A DNA stretch of 64,000 nt from Photobacterium angustum (GTDB lineage Bacteria > Pseudomonadota > Gammaproteobacteria > Enterobacterales > Vibrionaceae). Numbering within the stretch: the stretch's first letter is position 1; every line of letters begins with the position of its first letter. This document shows, piece by piece, positions 1 through 9,214 of this stretch. The notes under the pieces were generated by a model. The model saw only the letters and a program-made list of their open reading frames with translations. It did no database searches and had not been told where the DNA came from. The position numbers were made by a program, and so were the translations under genes. The stretch covers positions 1,550,001 to 1,614,000 of the forward strand of contig NZ_MSCJ01000003.1 in assembly GCF_002954615.1 (NCBI RefSeq), given 5' to 3'.

Positions 1-2876
1 GTTTTATCCAATACACACGCTTTAGTATTGATCTTCAAACCACCCATCGTATGGTGAACCGATGGCTTACGTGGCGTTGCATAGAACGGTGCTTTTTCCA
101 CTTTTAAGCCAAGTGCGCCTTTGTGGAATTCAGGATCACGCCCTTCATCAACGTAACTGTTATAACGGCGAATCGTTTCTGTTAACGCTTCAGTCGGTAC
201 ATTAATTTTTTGAGCTAATTCTTCAATTGAATCCGCTTTAATAATAATACCTTCTTCGATCTCACGCTCAATGGTTTCATCTGTGGTGTTAGCTGCCGTT
301 TTACGAATAGCTTCATCAGCAATCATATAAACCACACCGCCATTGTCGAAGAATGAGCGAGAAAGCACGTCTCGACTTTCACATTCATCGACAAAACGCT
401 TGCCTTGATTATTAACAAAGACAAAGTTTTCAGGTGGAACAATAAGACCCGTTAATAACGCACCAGATTTAGGATCACCAATCGGCATTAACTGAACATA
501 TTCCATGCCCACTAAATCAGCACCGACTTTTTCACCGATTTCAATACCATCACCAATAAGTGCAGGTGAGTTGGTTGTTTTAATATCGTCGGCAATCTCG
601 TTCCAGTAGTTGTTGTATTTTTGCAGCATTTTGGTGTTAGCACCAAAACCACCAGACGCCAGTACAACACCACAATGAGTGGTCAACACATATTTTGTAC
701 CGTCTGAATGCGTTGCTTTAATACCAACCACTTTTCCATCATCAACAATCAATTCTTCAGCTCGCGCATCCGTAATGATATGTCCACCTTGGGCAATTAC
801 TTGCTTTTGCAGTTTTTCGACAAACTCAACACCTTTAGGACGACTAGGTTTGTGTGCTCGGCGCCATAGCGCACCAACAGCGATATCCACCATGCCACGG
901 TTAAAGTCGATGCCTTTTTCAGTTAACCAATCAATCGATTCCATTGCACGACTTGTTAACGTCTGTACTAAATCGTATTGACCATGAATTGGTTCGCCAT
1001 CAAGGTTAGTACGTTTACCACCTAGGTATGTCTGAATTAGGTGCAGTTCAACGGAATCAAACAGGTAATTTTTGCCACTTTCAGTATCAAGGAAATAGTT
1101 GGCTAATTGATCCTTCAGAGTGCGGAAATCTGCAAGATATTCTTCTGCAATGTCTGACTCAGGTGTATCAGCAATTGCTTTAAGGTAATCTACTTCACCA
1201 GCAATCGCAGGGAAATCTTTGACCCACTTAGGCTCTGCTGCATTCACCCAACCGCCTGTACGTACAGTGTTACCACCAACAGCAGGGAATTTTTCTAGCA
1301 AAATAACAGACTTGCCATTATCTAAAGCAGTAAGCGCTGCACTTAAACCTGCACCACCACCACCGACAACAACAACATCGACAGCTTTTTCGATAACTTC
1401 CGTAGACCATTCAACCGCTTCACGTGCTTTACAACGAAGCGCTTCCGAGTTACCACCCGCTAAATCAACAGCATCAGATACACCGTCAATAACCGCTTGG
1501 CTACTCACTGTCGCACCAGAAATCACATCAATATTTAGCGTTTGGCCTTCCATAATTTGTTGTGGAATACGTTCAAACGCAGGGTTAGCAATACCGTCTG
1601 ACTCTTTTGATGAATCAACGATAATATCTAGGATCTTGTCTTCAGAGAACGTCACCGTTACAGGTAATTTGCCATTATGACCGTAGCCATAAGCGGTGTA
1701 CTCACCAGGCTCAAAGGTGATCTCAACGTTTTGTAATTCTTTAATACGCTGGTGCTTTAATGCCTCTGCTTTACTATCAACAATCATGTAGTCCATGATT
1801 TCCCAAAGTGGTGTTGGGATCTTCAGTTGATGTTGTTGCTCAATATCAGCGAACTCGGCACATTCTTCACCATTGATCGCTTTAGTCGCCCATGTTGGCT
1901 CAACAAGGAAACCTTTACCCACACTCACCATGTCGTAGCCTTGCGCTAATGCTTGATCAGCATCAGATCGCTGAGCAATACCACCAACACCTATTACAGG
2001 GATTTTGGCAACATTGTCAGATTTAAGCGCATGGTATTTACGAATAAGTAGTTCTTTATCTTCAGGGTTTACGATCGAATTTCGAGTATAGTTACCCATC
2101 GAGAAGTGGAAATAATCAAGACCACTCGCAGCCAACTTATCAAGCAAGTACATGGTATCTTCAAAACGAATACCAGGCTCTTCAATTTCTTCAGGAGAGA
2201 AACGGTAACCAATAATGAAATCATCGCGTTGGTGATCAGCGACAACTCTTTTCGCTTCATTTAAAACAGCAAGAGGGAATGTCGTACGTTTTTCAATATC
2301 ACCGCCCCACTTATCATTTCGACGGTTTGAGTGCGGAGAGAAAAACTGTTGAAGGATGTATGTATTAGCGCCATGGATCTCAACACCATCAAAGCCCGCA
2401 ACAATTGCACGATGAACAGCATTAGCAAAAGCATCAATCATGAAGCCAATCTGCTCTTTCGTCATTTCAAGTGGTGTTTCTGCATTATCGCGAAGCGCAG
2501 CGACAGGACTCGCCGATATAGGTTGATGACCACCATTGTATTCGCCATTTGCCATACGGCCAGCATGGTAGATTTGTAGAATAGCCTTTGAGCCTTTCTC
2601 TTTAATTGCCGATGCTAACTTCTTAAGCCCAGCAATCTTACTGTCGGTATTAATACCTAATGCACCGGGAAATGCTCTGCCGTAATTTTCAACGAATGCA
2701 CTTTCAACAATGACTGCGCCAGCATCGCCAGAGCGAGCAGCATAATAGTCGATCATTTCTTGTGTAACACCACCATCAAAAAATGCAGATTGAATGGTCA
2801 TAGGTGCCATAACAATGCGATTTTTTAATTTTGCTTGTGATAAGCCTAATTGAATTTCGTCTGTTAATTTATTCAC
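1..2876 (-). CDS. NADH:acrylate reductase-like flavoprotein (OYE + FMN-bind + FAD-binding domains), C-terminus cut by window edge
   Basis: The first 958 residues are present; the end lies left of base 1. Residues about 1-370 form an Old Yellow Enzyme type NADH:flavin oxidoreductase barrel, with the HGAN active-site motif at His168/Asn171. Residues about 395-480 form an FMN-binding domain with SGATVSS; Thr456 of SGAT is the expected site of covalent FMN attachment by the flavin transferase ApbE. From about residue 500 a fumarate-reductase type FAD domain begins (VVVVGGGGAG, then LEKFPAVGGNT). This domain order is that of the cytoplasmic NADH-dependent acrylate reductase (Ard) described in Vibrio harveyi, which uses 2-enoates as electron acceptors; a related enoate such as urocanate or cinnamate cannot be excluded. 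I chose GTG at 2876, preceded by GGA at about 10 nt; an in-frame TTG at 2891 is the alternative before a stop. No signal peptide is visible. No apbE gene lies on the visible side. Confidence 0.88.
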   Translation of the reverse strand, partial: MNKLTDEIQLGLSQAKLKNRIVMAPMTIQSAFFDGGVTQEMIDYYAARSGDAGAVIVESAFVENYGRAFPGALGINTDSKIAGLKKLASAIKEKGSKAILQIYHAGRMANGEYNGGHQPISASPVAALRDNAETPLEMTKEQIGFMIDAFANAVHRAIVAGFDGVEIHGANTYILQQFFSPHSNRRNDKWGGDIEKRTTFPLAVLNEAKRVVADHQRDDFIIGYRFSPEEIEEPGIRFEDTMYLLDKLAASGLDYFHFSMGNYTRNSIVNPEDKELLIRKYHALKSDNVAKIPVIGVGGIAQRSDADQALAQGYDMVSVGKGFLVEPTWATKAINGEECAEFADIEQQHQLKIPTPLWEIMDYMIVDSKAEALKHQRIKELQNVEITFEPGEYTAYGYGHNGKLPVTVTFSEDKILDIIVDSSKESDGIANPAFERIPQQIMEGQTLNIDVISGATVSSQAVIDGVSDAVDLAGGNSEALRCKAREAVEWSTEVIEKAVDVVVVGGGGAGLSAALTALDNGKSVILLEKFPAVGGNTVRTGGWVNAAEPKWVKDFPAIAGEVDYLKAIADTPESDIAEEYLADFRTLKDQLANYFLDTESGKNYLFDSVELHLIQTYLGGKRTNLDGEPIHGQYDLVQTLTSRAMESIDWLTEKGIDFNRGMVDIAVGALWRRAHKPSRPKGVEFVEKLQKQVIAQGGHIITDARAEELIVDDGKVVGIKATHSDGTKYVLTTHCGVVLASGGFGANTKMLQKYNNYWNEIADDIKTTNSPALIGDGIEIGEKVGADLVGMEYVQLMPIGDPKSGALLTGLIVPPENFVFVNNQGKRFVDECESRDVLSRSFFDNGGVVYMIADEAIRKTAANTTDETIEREIEEGIIIKADSIEELAQKINVPTEALTETIRRYNSYVDEGRDPEFHKGALGLKVEKAPFYATPRKPSVHHTMGGLKINTKACVLDK

Positions 2877-3207
2877 TGATTCATATTCCAATAATAATTA
2901 ATACTTATATTAAAAATCACTAAATAAGCAGCTAAATTTAAGTAACTTTTAAAATAGGAACTAAAGCAATTAACTAACATTGAATAAAAATACTACAGCG
3001 GTAATTTGTAGTAAAATGATACATCCGCATTCAATCTATGCACAAAGCACATAAACCCATTAACACTTAAACAAATAAACCAATCGTTAACAGTTTTATT
3101 GAAAAAATTAACATAATAAGTTTTTAATACCCTATCATTATTACAAATTATGAAAAAACCAGCTCACACATGGAACTGACTTTTATATAATAAATAGAAT
3201 CACATAA
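2877..3207. other. Intergenic region upstream of the flavoenzyme gene
   Basis: AT-rich 331-bp stretch between two minus-strand genes. It must hold the promoter of the flavoenzyme gene. I see no convincing terminator, operator palindrome or small ORF in it. Confidence 0.5.
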
Positions 3208-3726
3208 TTAATGAGGAAGGTTAATTAATTGATTGTTTTTCGTTGCTTGATAGTGAATATACATCATCACTATCATACCCAATCCTAAAAGTTGCCATAG
3301 GTACTGACCATCAGGTGCACCAGCGATAGTTTGACTAAATAGCAATACACTAGTAACGAATAAAGAAGCAATCGCTGCGCGTTTAGTGAATACCGTATTA
3401 ACGCCAGTTAAAAACTCACCTTTTAGAAAAGCAACTATCATCAAAATAGCAGGTAAACACTGTAATATAATAATGACAGGAAATAGATAGTTATATACAG
3501 GTGAAAATAAAGTATGTGCAACTTCTGACTTATTCCAATTACCTGCAATATAAGACTCCCATCCAGCCCATGAGTCACCTCTATATATTGCGTTATTCGG
3601 ATATAATGCACCTAAGGCAACACCAAAAACTTTATCAATAAACCCATTTTTAAGCCAAAACGCAAAAAGGAAAATTTGAGCAGGAATAATTTCAAAATTT
3701 ATTCTTTTAATTATTGAAGTTTTCAT
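3208..3726 (-). CDS. Small four-helix inner-membrane protein, unknown function
   Basis: A 172-residue hydrophobic protein. Four likely membrane helices lie at about residues 14-30, 78-100, 115-135 and 142-160. The segment between helices 1 and 2 is longer and rich in Tyr, Trp and Asn, and probably faces the periplasm. I do not recognise the family; the topology is DoxX-like but no motif confirms this. The ATG at 3726 is preferred over the in-frame GTG at 3735 because AAAGG sits 9-10 nt upstream of the ATG and would overlap the GTG start. It stands alone between the NmrA-like reductase and the flavoenzyme, with no close partner. Confidence 0.7.
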   Translation of the reverse strand: MKTSIIKRINFEIIPAQIFLFAFWLKNGFIDKVFGVALGALYPNNAIYRGDSWAGWESYIAGNWNKSEVAHTLFSPVYNYLFPVIIILQCLPAILMIVAFLKGEFLTGVNTVFTKRAAIASLFVTSVLLFSQTIAGAPDGQYLWQLLGLGMIVMMYIHYQATKNNQLINLPH

Positions 3727-3881
3727 AATACGCACCTTTCAAATAATTATTATCTTTTATCTTGTCATTTATGCTACTCCGATAAAAATATTTTCAAACA
3801 AGGACGAGTAATATTTATCAAAACTTCATTTACCAAAAATGAATTATGTTATTGGCGAGGTTTATGCTTACTTAAATGGAG

Positions 3882-3913
3882 TTGAAATAAAAAAGCTGAC
3901 ATTAAGTCAGCTT
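3882..3913 (-). terminator. Rho-independent terminator of the NmrA-like reductase gene
   Basis: Perfect 8-bp stem AAGCTGAC / GTCAGCTT with a 5-nt loop, followed on the minus strand by a T-rich run (TTTTATTTC). It lies 20 bp after the stop of the reductase gene. Confidence 0.85.
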
Positions 3914-3932
3914 CTATTAAAAACATTGTATA

Positions 3933-4841
3933 TTAATCAATAAACTTATTATTTTTTGCCCAACGCGTTATCACATCTTTTGCTAATGGCGCTGGACCAA
4001 AGAAACGTTCTTGATCGCTAATGTCAGCAACAAAACGCCCTTTTTTGAAGAACAGGAACATTTCAAGCATGTCATAGCCAAGCTCACTAAATAGTTTGAT
4101 TGGGCGAACAAGTAACTGGAAAACAAACCATGGCACAGTCCATGTCGATAACTTTTTACCTGTCACTTCACTAATTAATTGCACCAATTCCGCTTGGCTT
4201 TTAGCACCATCGCTCCAACCTACATCAATCGACTTATTGTTGATTTCATCGCCTTCAAATGCGGCTGCTTTAGCAAGATAATCAGCCAAATCATCAGTTA
4301 AAATGTACGACCACTTAGTCGTTGTATCGCCAATTGCGTAAAAACGACCAGCTTTAAAACCATCCGCAACGTAATCAGACGTTTGATCTAAAAACGCTGG
4401 CGCACGCACAAACACATAAGGAATACCGACTTGTTTAATCACATCTTCTGCAACTTTTTTAGCATGAAAATGTGGCACGCTCTGCGCTTCATCGCTATTA
4501 ACAATACTCAAGAAAACAAAGCGTTCAATGTTCGCTCGTGCTGCTGCTTCTGCGAGATTTTTATTGCCTTGGAAATCGGCATCAAGGCTCTCTTTCATAT
4601 AACCGTTAGCAGAGCTAATCACAACATCCACACCTTGTAATGCAGCATCTAAAGAAGCAGGATCCATCATGTCAGCCTGTACCCACTCTAGCTCTGAAAA
4701 TTCACCTTTTGGTGCACCACGGCGTGACATCGCTTTAATATCGACGTTTGAATGCTGCATTAAACTACGTAAAATTTTACGACCTAGGAAACCTGTGGCA
4801 CCAACAACAAGTACTTTCTTCTTTTGAGTTTGCATAATCAT
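3933..4841 (-). CDS. NAD(P)-binding atypical SDR (NmrA / SDR_a5-like)
   Basis: A 302-residue Rossmann protein. The N-terminal nucleotide-binding motif GATGFLGRKI follows the first beta-strand at about residues 14-23, and SRRGAP fits an NADP-phosphate loop. There is no YxxxK catalytic pair of classical SDRs in the expected place, so this is an extended/atypical NmrA-like member acting as oxidoreductase or redox sensor. The C-terminal third is more hydrophobic (near residues 240-275). The second ATG (4835) has better spacing from the GAGAAAA region than the first, so the start may be two residues later. It is divergent from a LysR regulator 98 bp away, the usual arrangement of a LysR gene and its target. 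Substrate unknown. Confidence 0.85.
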   Translation of the reverse strand: MIMQTQKKKVLVVGATGFLGRKILRSLMQHSNVDIKAMSRRGAPKGEFSELEWVQADMMDPASLDAALQGVDVVISSANGYMKESLDADFQGNKNLAEAAARANIERFVFLSIVNSDEAQSVPHFHAKKVAEDVIKQVGIPYVFVRAPAFLDQTSDYVADGFKAGRFYAIGDTTTKWSYILTDDLADYLAKAAAFEGDEINNKSIDVGWSDGAKSQAELVQLISEVTGKKLSTWTVPWFVFQLLVRPIKLFSELGYDMLEMFLFFKKGRFVADISDQERFFGPAPLAKDVITRWAKNNKFID

Positions 4842-4885
4842 TTTCTCGTTAATCTCTGACGTTGAAGCTATGTTATATAATTCTA

Positions 4886-4906
4886 TATTTGGATTAAATC
4901 CTATAA
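4886..4906. promoter_or_regulatory. Candidate LysR operator between divergent genes
   Basis: The 98-bp divergent spacer contains the palindrome GGATT-A-AATCC (4891-4901) flanked by AT-rich arms. A short palindrome in a LysR/target intergenic region is the expected form of a LysR recognition site. No experimental support. Confidence 0.4.
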
Positions 4907-4939
4907 AATGGAAATGATTGGTTCAAAAATGGGATAATC

Positions 4940-5809
4940 ATGAAATCACTTGATGATATGGCGTTATTTGTAGAAGTCGCCAACGTAATGAGCTTTCGCC
5001 AAGCAGCTGAGATTACTGGAGTGCCTAATTCCACCCTTTCAAGACGCATTAGTGCATTAGAAAAAGCCATTGGGCTGCGTTTGCTCCACCGTACAACACG
5101 AAAAATTGAACTCACAGAAGCAGGTCAACTGTATTACGAGCGTTGTCGTCGTATTGTTGAAGAAGCCAAACTCGCCCATCAACAATTGAGTGATATAGCA
5201 GAAAACCCTAGTGGTACAGTTCGCGTGTCTGCCCCTATTGATTTTGCGACCCACTTCATTGCGCCATTACTGCCCGAATTTTCAAAACAGTACCCAGAGA
5301 TTGAATTGGAATTTGATTTATCGTCACGGCGTGTGGATATGACATCTGAATATTTCGATGTGGCAATTCGAGCTGGTGAAAGTGAAAGCTCAAGCTTAAT
5401 TGCTCGTAAACTCGCTAACTTCCATCACTATGTTTATGCATCACCCGCTTATTTAGCGCAATATGGCGAACCACAATCACCAGACGAACTTACCCAACAT
5501 CAGTGTTTTAGTATCGTAAAATCAGCCCATTGGGCATTACATAGCAAAGATAAATCGGCAGATATTAAGGTAAACAGCAAGCTGTTTGTAAATAGTATTG
5601 GCATGATCAAGCAATTAATAGTGCTTAATATGGGATTGGGATTGCTTCCACAAGAAATGATCACTGATGAGTTAGCGCAAGGAAAATTACAACGCATATT
5701 GCCGGACTGGCAAAGCTCCCCTGTACCGATTTATGCCATAACCGAAACACGGTTACTACCCGCCAAGACTCGCTGTTTTATTAACTTTATTCAAAGTAAA
5801 CTTAAATAA
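4940..5809 (+). CDS. LysR-family transcriptional regulator
   Basis: 289 residues, the usual LysR length. The N-terminal winged helix-turn-helix is clear (MKSLDDMALFVEVANVMSF, then AAEITGVPNSTLSRRISALE at about residues 21-40), followed by RTTRKIELTEAG. The rest is a periplasmic-binding-protein-like effector domain. It starts 98 bp from the divergent NmrA-like reductase gene, which is the likely target. GGGAT lies a few bases upstream of the ATG. It resembles the large DsdC/CrgA/AaeR-type group in which the neighbour is an oxidoreductase; the inducer cannot be told from sequence. Confidence 0.93.
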   Translation: MKSLDDMALFVEVANVMSFRQAAEITGVPNSTLSRRISALEKAIGLRLLHRTTRKIELTEAGQLYYERCRRIVEEAKLAHQQLSDIAENPSGTVRVSAPIDFATHFIAPLLPEFSKQYPEIELEFDLSSRRVDMTSEYFDVAIRAGESESSSLIARKLANFHHYVYASPAYLAQYGEPQSPDELTQHQCFSIVKSAHWALHSKDKSADIKVNSKLFVNSIGMIKQLIVLNMGLGLLPQEMITDELAQGKLQRILPDWQSSPVPIYAITETRLLPAKTRCFINFIQSKLK

Positions 5810-5840
5810 TAAGCAAGTTTTAATAACGTAGAATATATAA

Positions 5841-5883
5841 AGCTGACCTTACTCATTAGATAATAACAAGGTATAAGTCAGCT
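5841..5883. terminator. Shared hairpin between convergent genes
   Basis: Arms AGCTGACCTTA and TAAGTCAGCT pair with one bulged C around a 22-nt AT-rich loop. It sits between the convergent LysR gene and the small membrane-protein gene and probably terminates in both directions. The T tracts are poor. Confidence 0.5.
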
Positions 5884-5885
5884 AT

Positions 5886-6275
5886 TTAATTCAACTCATA
5901 GGTTACTTTTCCATTATCATTAATATGGAAATACCAAACACTATTATATTCATCGGTATATTTATACTTGTCTTTATCTTCTGTTATGAGTAGGTTGTCG
6001 ATAAATACATTCATATCAGGCTTAGATAAATAGAAGTTTCCATGTGACGTATTCAAATCTAAATTATTATTTACTGAAATCATAAATGTTGATGGCGGTA
6101 AAATATCAGGCAGCCATCCTCTTTCAAACAAGTTATCATTTTTTGCATGATGGTAAGTTAAATAATTGCTACTAACAACATCAGAGAAATTAATCAAAAG
6201 GTATGAAATAAGTAAACCCAGCAACATTGTCGCTGTAATGCATATATATGAAACAACTATAAATTTTTTTTTCAT
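5886..6275 (-). CDS. Small membrane-anchored protein, unknown function
   Basis: 129 residues with a basic N-terminus (MKKKF) and one strong hydrophobic helix at about residues 8-30, followed by a soluble domain of about 95 residues that should face the periplasm. The soluble part carries RGWLPDILPPSTFMI near residues 52-66 and an acidic, Tyr-rich C-terminus (DKDKYKYTDEYNSVWYF). AGGGA precedes the ATG at good spacing. I do not recognise a named family. It stands alone and is convergent with the LysR gene. Confidence 0.7.
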   Translation of the reverse strand: MKKKFIVVSYICITATMLLGLLISYLLINFSDVVSSNYLTYHHAKNDNLFERGWLPDILPPSTFMISVNNNLDLNTSHGNFYLSKPDMNVFIDNLLITEDKDKYKYTDEYNSVWYFHINDNGKVTYELN

Positions 6276-6397
6276 TTTTCCCTGATAACAATGACATCTT
6301 AATACACCTATGTCATTAATTTAATAGACTAATTATGATTTCATTGCAAATCTGAATACGTAAATTTGGGCGATTCATCAAGTAATATTAAACTCAA

Positions 6398-7138
6398 TTA
6401 TTCTTCTTCCATTAAGATTTTCATCATCTGCTGATGGCGATTAAGGAAGTTTCGAGTGATCTCATAATGCTCGGTATCCTCATAAGCCGTTTCATCAATG
6501 CCACTACCACTAAACTGATAGATTTTAGCTCTTGGATAAGCCAATAAAATCGGCGAGTGAGTAGCAATAACAAATTGCGAACCTGCTTCAACTAAGCGGT
6601 GGATTTCTGAAAGCGCAGCCATTTGCCTCGCTGGTGAGAGTGCAGCTTCGGGCTCATCCATAATGTATAAACCATTACCACGTAACTTATTAGAGATCGT
6701 CGCCATAAAAGATTCACCATGAGATTGATGATGTAGTGATTGCCCACCATAACCTTGCAACGGTGGCGGCATGAGCTGATCTAAATAAGTAGCGACATTA
6801 TAAAAACTTTCAGCCCTTAAAAAATAGTAATCTTTAGGACGTTTAAAACTTTTTACGGTTTTAATGTAGCGATCTAGCTCTGAATGTGTTTGCTCGGTAG
6901 CAAAACCGGTATTCTTGTTCCCCCCTTCAGCATTAAGCCCCATGGATACTGCAATCGCTTCAATTAACGTAGATTTTCCTGAACCATTTTCACCGACAAA
7001 AAAAGTAACATCAGGGTGAAACTCAATGACATCTAACTCTTTGATGGCTGGAATACAAAACGGAAATTGATCGTAATTATCAATTTTTTCGCGCTTTAAT
7101 TCGACTTCTCGTAGGTAGGGTTTTTCTTCAAAGTTCAT
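6398..7138 (-). CDS. AAA/ABC-type ATPase of the RecF/OLD-like group
   Basis: 246 residues making one ABC-ATPase head: Walker A GENGSGKST (about residues 49-57), an ABC signature-like SHGES, Walker B LYIMDEPEAALS, and a switch His in VIATHSPILL. There is no transmembrane segment and no long coiled coil, so it is a soluble single-head ATPase rather than a transporter or SMC protein. It may act in DNA repair or stress, but the partner is unknown. The ATG at 7138 gives the family-like start MNFEEKPYLREV; a TTG at 7147 would add three residues. It is monocistronic in appearance. Confidence 0.88.
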   Translation of the reverse strand: MNFEEKPYLREVELKREKIDNYDQFPFCIPAIKELDVIEFHPDVTFFVGENGSGKSTLIEAIAVSMGLNAEGGNKNTGFATEQTHSELDRYIKTVKSFKRPKDYYFLRAESFYNVATYLDQLMPPPLQGYGGQSLHHQSHGESFMATISNKLRGNGLYIMDEPEAALSPARQMAALSEIHRLVEAGSQFVIATHSPILLAYPRAKIYQFSGSGIDETAYEDTEHYEITRNFLNRHQQMMKILMEEE

Positions 7139-7260
7139 AAATCTCAAACAGTATTACTTATTTCTAAAATAGTTTAACAAAACTATCCGTTATCGCATTG
7201 AAATAAAATGAGCGAGAAAGTTAGTACCCACTCAATTTACATCAACCATTAATATTAGAA

Positions 7261-7812
7261 CTATTCCGCTTGAGATGGCGTTGCTGCTTCTGTTGCAGAT
7301 GCTGGTGTTGAAGAGGTTGGAGTATCAACCAAAGGTGCTGCTGCATCTTGCTGAATTTGTGTTGCGGTTGGTGAATCAGAATGCGTTTGTGATTCTACAA
7401 CTGGCGCAGTGTTAGTAGATTCTGGCGTTGAAGCCGTTGGAGTATCAACTAAAGGTGCAGCTAAAGGAGTCGCGGCATCTTGTTGGGTTTGGGTTTCTGT
7501 AGGCTGTTCTGTTGCAACAGGAGTGCTTGATGCGACATCGACGCCAGAGCATGACATGCCTAAGCTTGTTAATTTTTCAGCAAAGGCTTTTGCTTTCGCT
7601 TCACAGTAACCTACCTCATGTTTCGCATCCCACAATACAGCAGTGCCTTCCGGCTTAGTGTAGCGAACTTCACATGGTACTTTGCTATTTGGATTAGCAT
7701 AAACAACTTCGATTACACGCTCAGAATGATCACTTTTGCACACATACCTATCTTGTGCATGTGCTTGAAAAGCAAGAATAGATAGCGTGACTAATAATAG
7801 TGATTTCATCAT
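7261..7812 (-). CDS. Secreted/periplasmic Cys-containing protein with a repeat-rich tail
   Basis: 183 residues. A signal peptide ends near residue 19 (AFQAHA-QD). A compact N-terminal domain of about 70 residues has four Cys (in RYVCKS, VPCEVRY, GYCEAK, MSCSG), probably two disulfides, with conserved-looking KPEGTAVLWDAKHE. The remaining ~90 residues are low-complexity Thr/Pro/Ala/Ser/Gln with two copies of a QQDAA-PLVDTPT-STP unit. The copies are also visible at DNA level (about 7311-7345 and 7431-7465), so the tail can change length by slippage. A GGGAG ribosome binding site supports either of two adjacent ATGs. Family not recognised. Confidence 0.75.
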   Translation of the reverse strand: MMKSLLLVTLSILAFQAHAQDRYVCKSDHSERVIEVVYANPNSKVPCEVRYTKPEGTAVLWDAKHEVGYCEAKAKAFAEKLTSLGMSCSGVDVASSTPVATEQPTETQTQQDAATPLAAPLVDTPTASTPESTNTAPVVESQTHSDSPTATQIQQDAAAPLVDTPTSSTPASATEAATPSQAE

Positions 7813-8021
7813 ATAACTCCCAAAATATACGTTACTAAAGAGAAAACAATCTTATCTTAGTCGCTAAACAATGACTTGAAGCTGAATATTTAACGCGATA
7901 GATGATTTTAATCTTTGCTATCAAGTCAGTATAAGGGCTTTAACGATGAACATAGAATTAAATTCATCATTATGTGATTGGATATTGCATTCATTTTAGA
8001 GCAATAGCCGTAATACGCAGA

Positions 8022-8049
8022 CAATAAAAAAGGCTCATTACGAGCCTTT
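8022..8049 (-). terminator. Rho-independent terminator of the HPF-like gene
   Basis: Perfect stem AAAGGCTC / GAGCCTTT with loop ATTAC, followed on the minus strand by TTTTTATTG. It lies 34 bp beyond the stop of the HPF-like gene. Confidence 0.9.
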
Positions 8050-8082
8050 AATTTTGATGACAAGAAATGCAATAGCATAAAA

Positions 8083-8364
8083 TTATTGATGCGCTGCTTT
8101 CTTCTCAACCACTTTTTCAAAATGGAAAAATGCTTCTTTAATACATTCTTCTAAATTTACATTATGTGCTTTAGCACTAACTTTATGGAACACTTCTGTA
8201 TCCATGTTTAAATCAACAGCGTAGCCTGTATCTTCTTTGATGATATCAACATGAAGATGTTTAAATTCAGGGTCGATAATTATCATCTTTTCAATATAGT
8301 CAGATACTACTGCTTTGATTGAATCAGTTAGTTCCATATGTTCACATTTGATTTTTAAGCTCAT
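8083..8364 (-). CDS. HPF/RaiA-family ribosome-associated protein
   Basis: 93 residues, the size of short hibernation-promoting factors. The pattern fits the S30AE fold: beta1 (MSLKIKCEHMELTDSI), a helix with an IEKM stretch, then HLHVDIIKEDTGYAVDLNMDTE, HKVSAKAHNVNLEECIKEAFFHFEKV. Members bind the 30S decoding centre and inactivate ribosomes in stationary phase. It is more acidic than E. coli HPF and RaiA and lacks their Lys/Arg-rich helix faces, so it is a divergent paralogue whose ribosome binding is not certain. It has a strong GAGGTG ribosome binding site and its own terminator. Confidence 0.75.
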   Translation of the reverse strand: MSLKIKCEHMELTDSIKAVVSDYIEKMIIIDPEFKHLHVDIIKEDTGYAVDLNMDTEVFHKVSAKAHNVNLEECIKEAFFHFEKVVEKKAAHQ

Positions 8365-8478
8365 GATACACCTCAGTAATTCTCTTAAATATCTGGCACT
8401 GAATGTAAGCCTAAAAATAAAAAAAGTCTCATTCTAAAAAAGTAATATTAATACTCACAAAATTACTTAGCTTCACAT

Positions 8479-8976
8479 TTATTCTTCAGGTAATACCCAA
8501 TCAGGACGCGGAAAATGACAGGTATAGCCATTAGGTCGGTGAAGTAAATAATCTTGGTGTTCTGGCTCTGCTTGCCAAAAATCACTCGCTGGCACGACTT
8601 CTGTTACTACCGTTCCCGGCCAAATTCCAGAAGCATTGATACGCTTAATCAAATCTTGGGCCGTGTTTTTTTGCGCCTCTGAAGTATAGAAAATCGCAGA
8701 GCGATAAGAAGTACCGATATCATTACCTTGGCGGTTGGTTGTTGTTGGATCGTGAATTTGAAAAAAGTACGCCAAAATATTTTCAAAACTGGTTTGGTCA
8801 TCATCAAAGGTTATTTCAATGGCTTCAGCATGAGTACCATGATTGGGATAAGTGGCATTTGCCACATCACCACCCGTATAGCCTACACGGGTTGTGATCA
8901 CCCCTGTTTGACGACGAATAAGATCTTGCATCCCCCAGAAACAGCCGCCAGCAAGTATTGCTTTTTGTTGTGCCAT
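8479..8976 (-). CDS. msrA: Peptide methionine (S)-S-oxide reductase MsrA
   Basis: 165 residues. Reduces the S-epimer of methionine sulfoxide in proteins. The catalytic motif GCFWG is near residues 11-15, followed by [22 protein letters not shown] and the family features [25 protein letters not shown] resolving Cys candidate lies in the C-terminal GYTCHF. The start was set at the ATG with AAGGAG at 6 nt (MAQQKA); the upstream in-frame extension overlaps that ribosome binding site. Length and motifs agree with the short soluble MsrA class. It stands alone and is divergent from the MAPEG gene. Confidence 0.97.
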   Translation of the reverse strand: MAQQKAILAGGCFWGMQDLIRRQTGVITTRVGYTGGDVANATYPNHGTHAEAIEITFDDDQTSFENILAYFFQIHDPTTTNRQGNDIGTSYRSAIFYTSEAQKNTAQDLIKRINASGIWPGTVVTEVVPASDFWQAEPEHQDYLLHRPNGYTCHFPRPDWVLPEE

Positions 8977-9214
8977 CGTTAACTCCTTCGCTTTCTTAAA
9001 TCCCAATTCAATATATACCCTATCAATAAATCGTCAGGGATGAACAGTATTTGTGATTGAAAAACAGCTAAAAACTTATTTCAACGTCCTCAAGAAAAAT
9101 CTTAATTTAGCAATAGATTCTGCCTTCATATACCTAATTGACTGATGATCACGGTAAAGAACAAGTATACTTATTAATATAAAATAGCTAGTTGATAAAG
9201 ACAGGGACGATTCA

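Noticed and set aside
1219..1680. 153-residue open frame on the plus strand
   Set aside because: Antisense to the flavoenzyme gene; Ser/Thr/Pro-rich product typical of a shadow frame.
3893..5883. Two hairpins sharing AGCTGAC / GTCAGCT arms considered as a dispersed repeat family
   Set aside because: Only the short arms agree; both act as plausible terminators and flanks differ.
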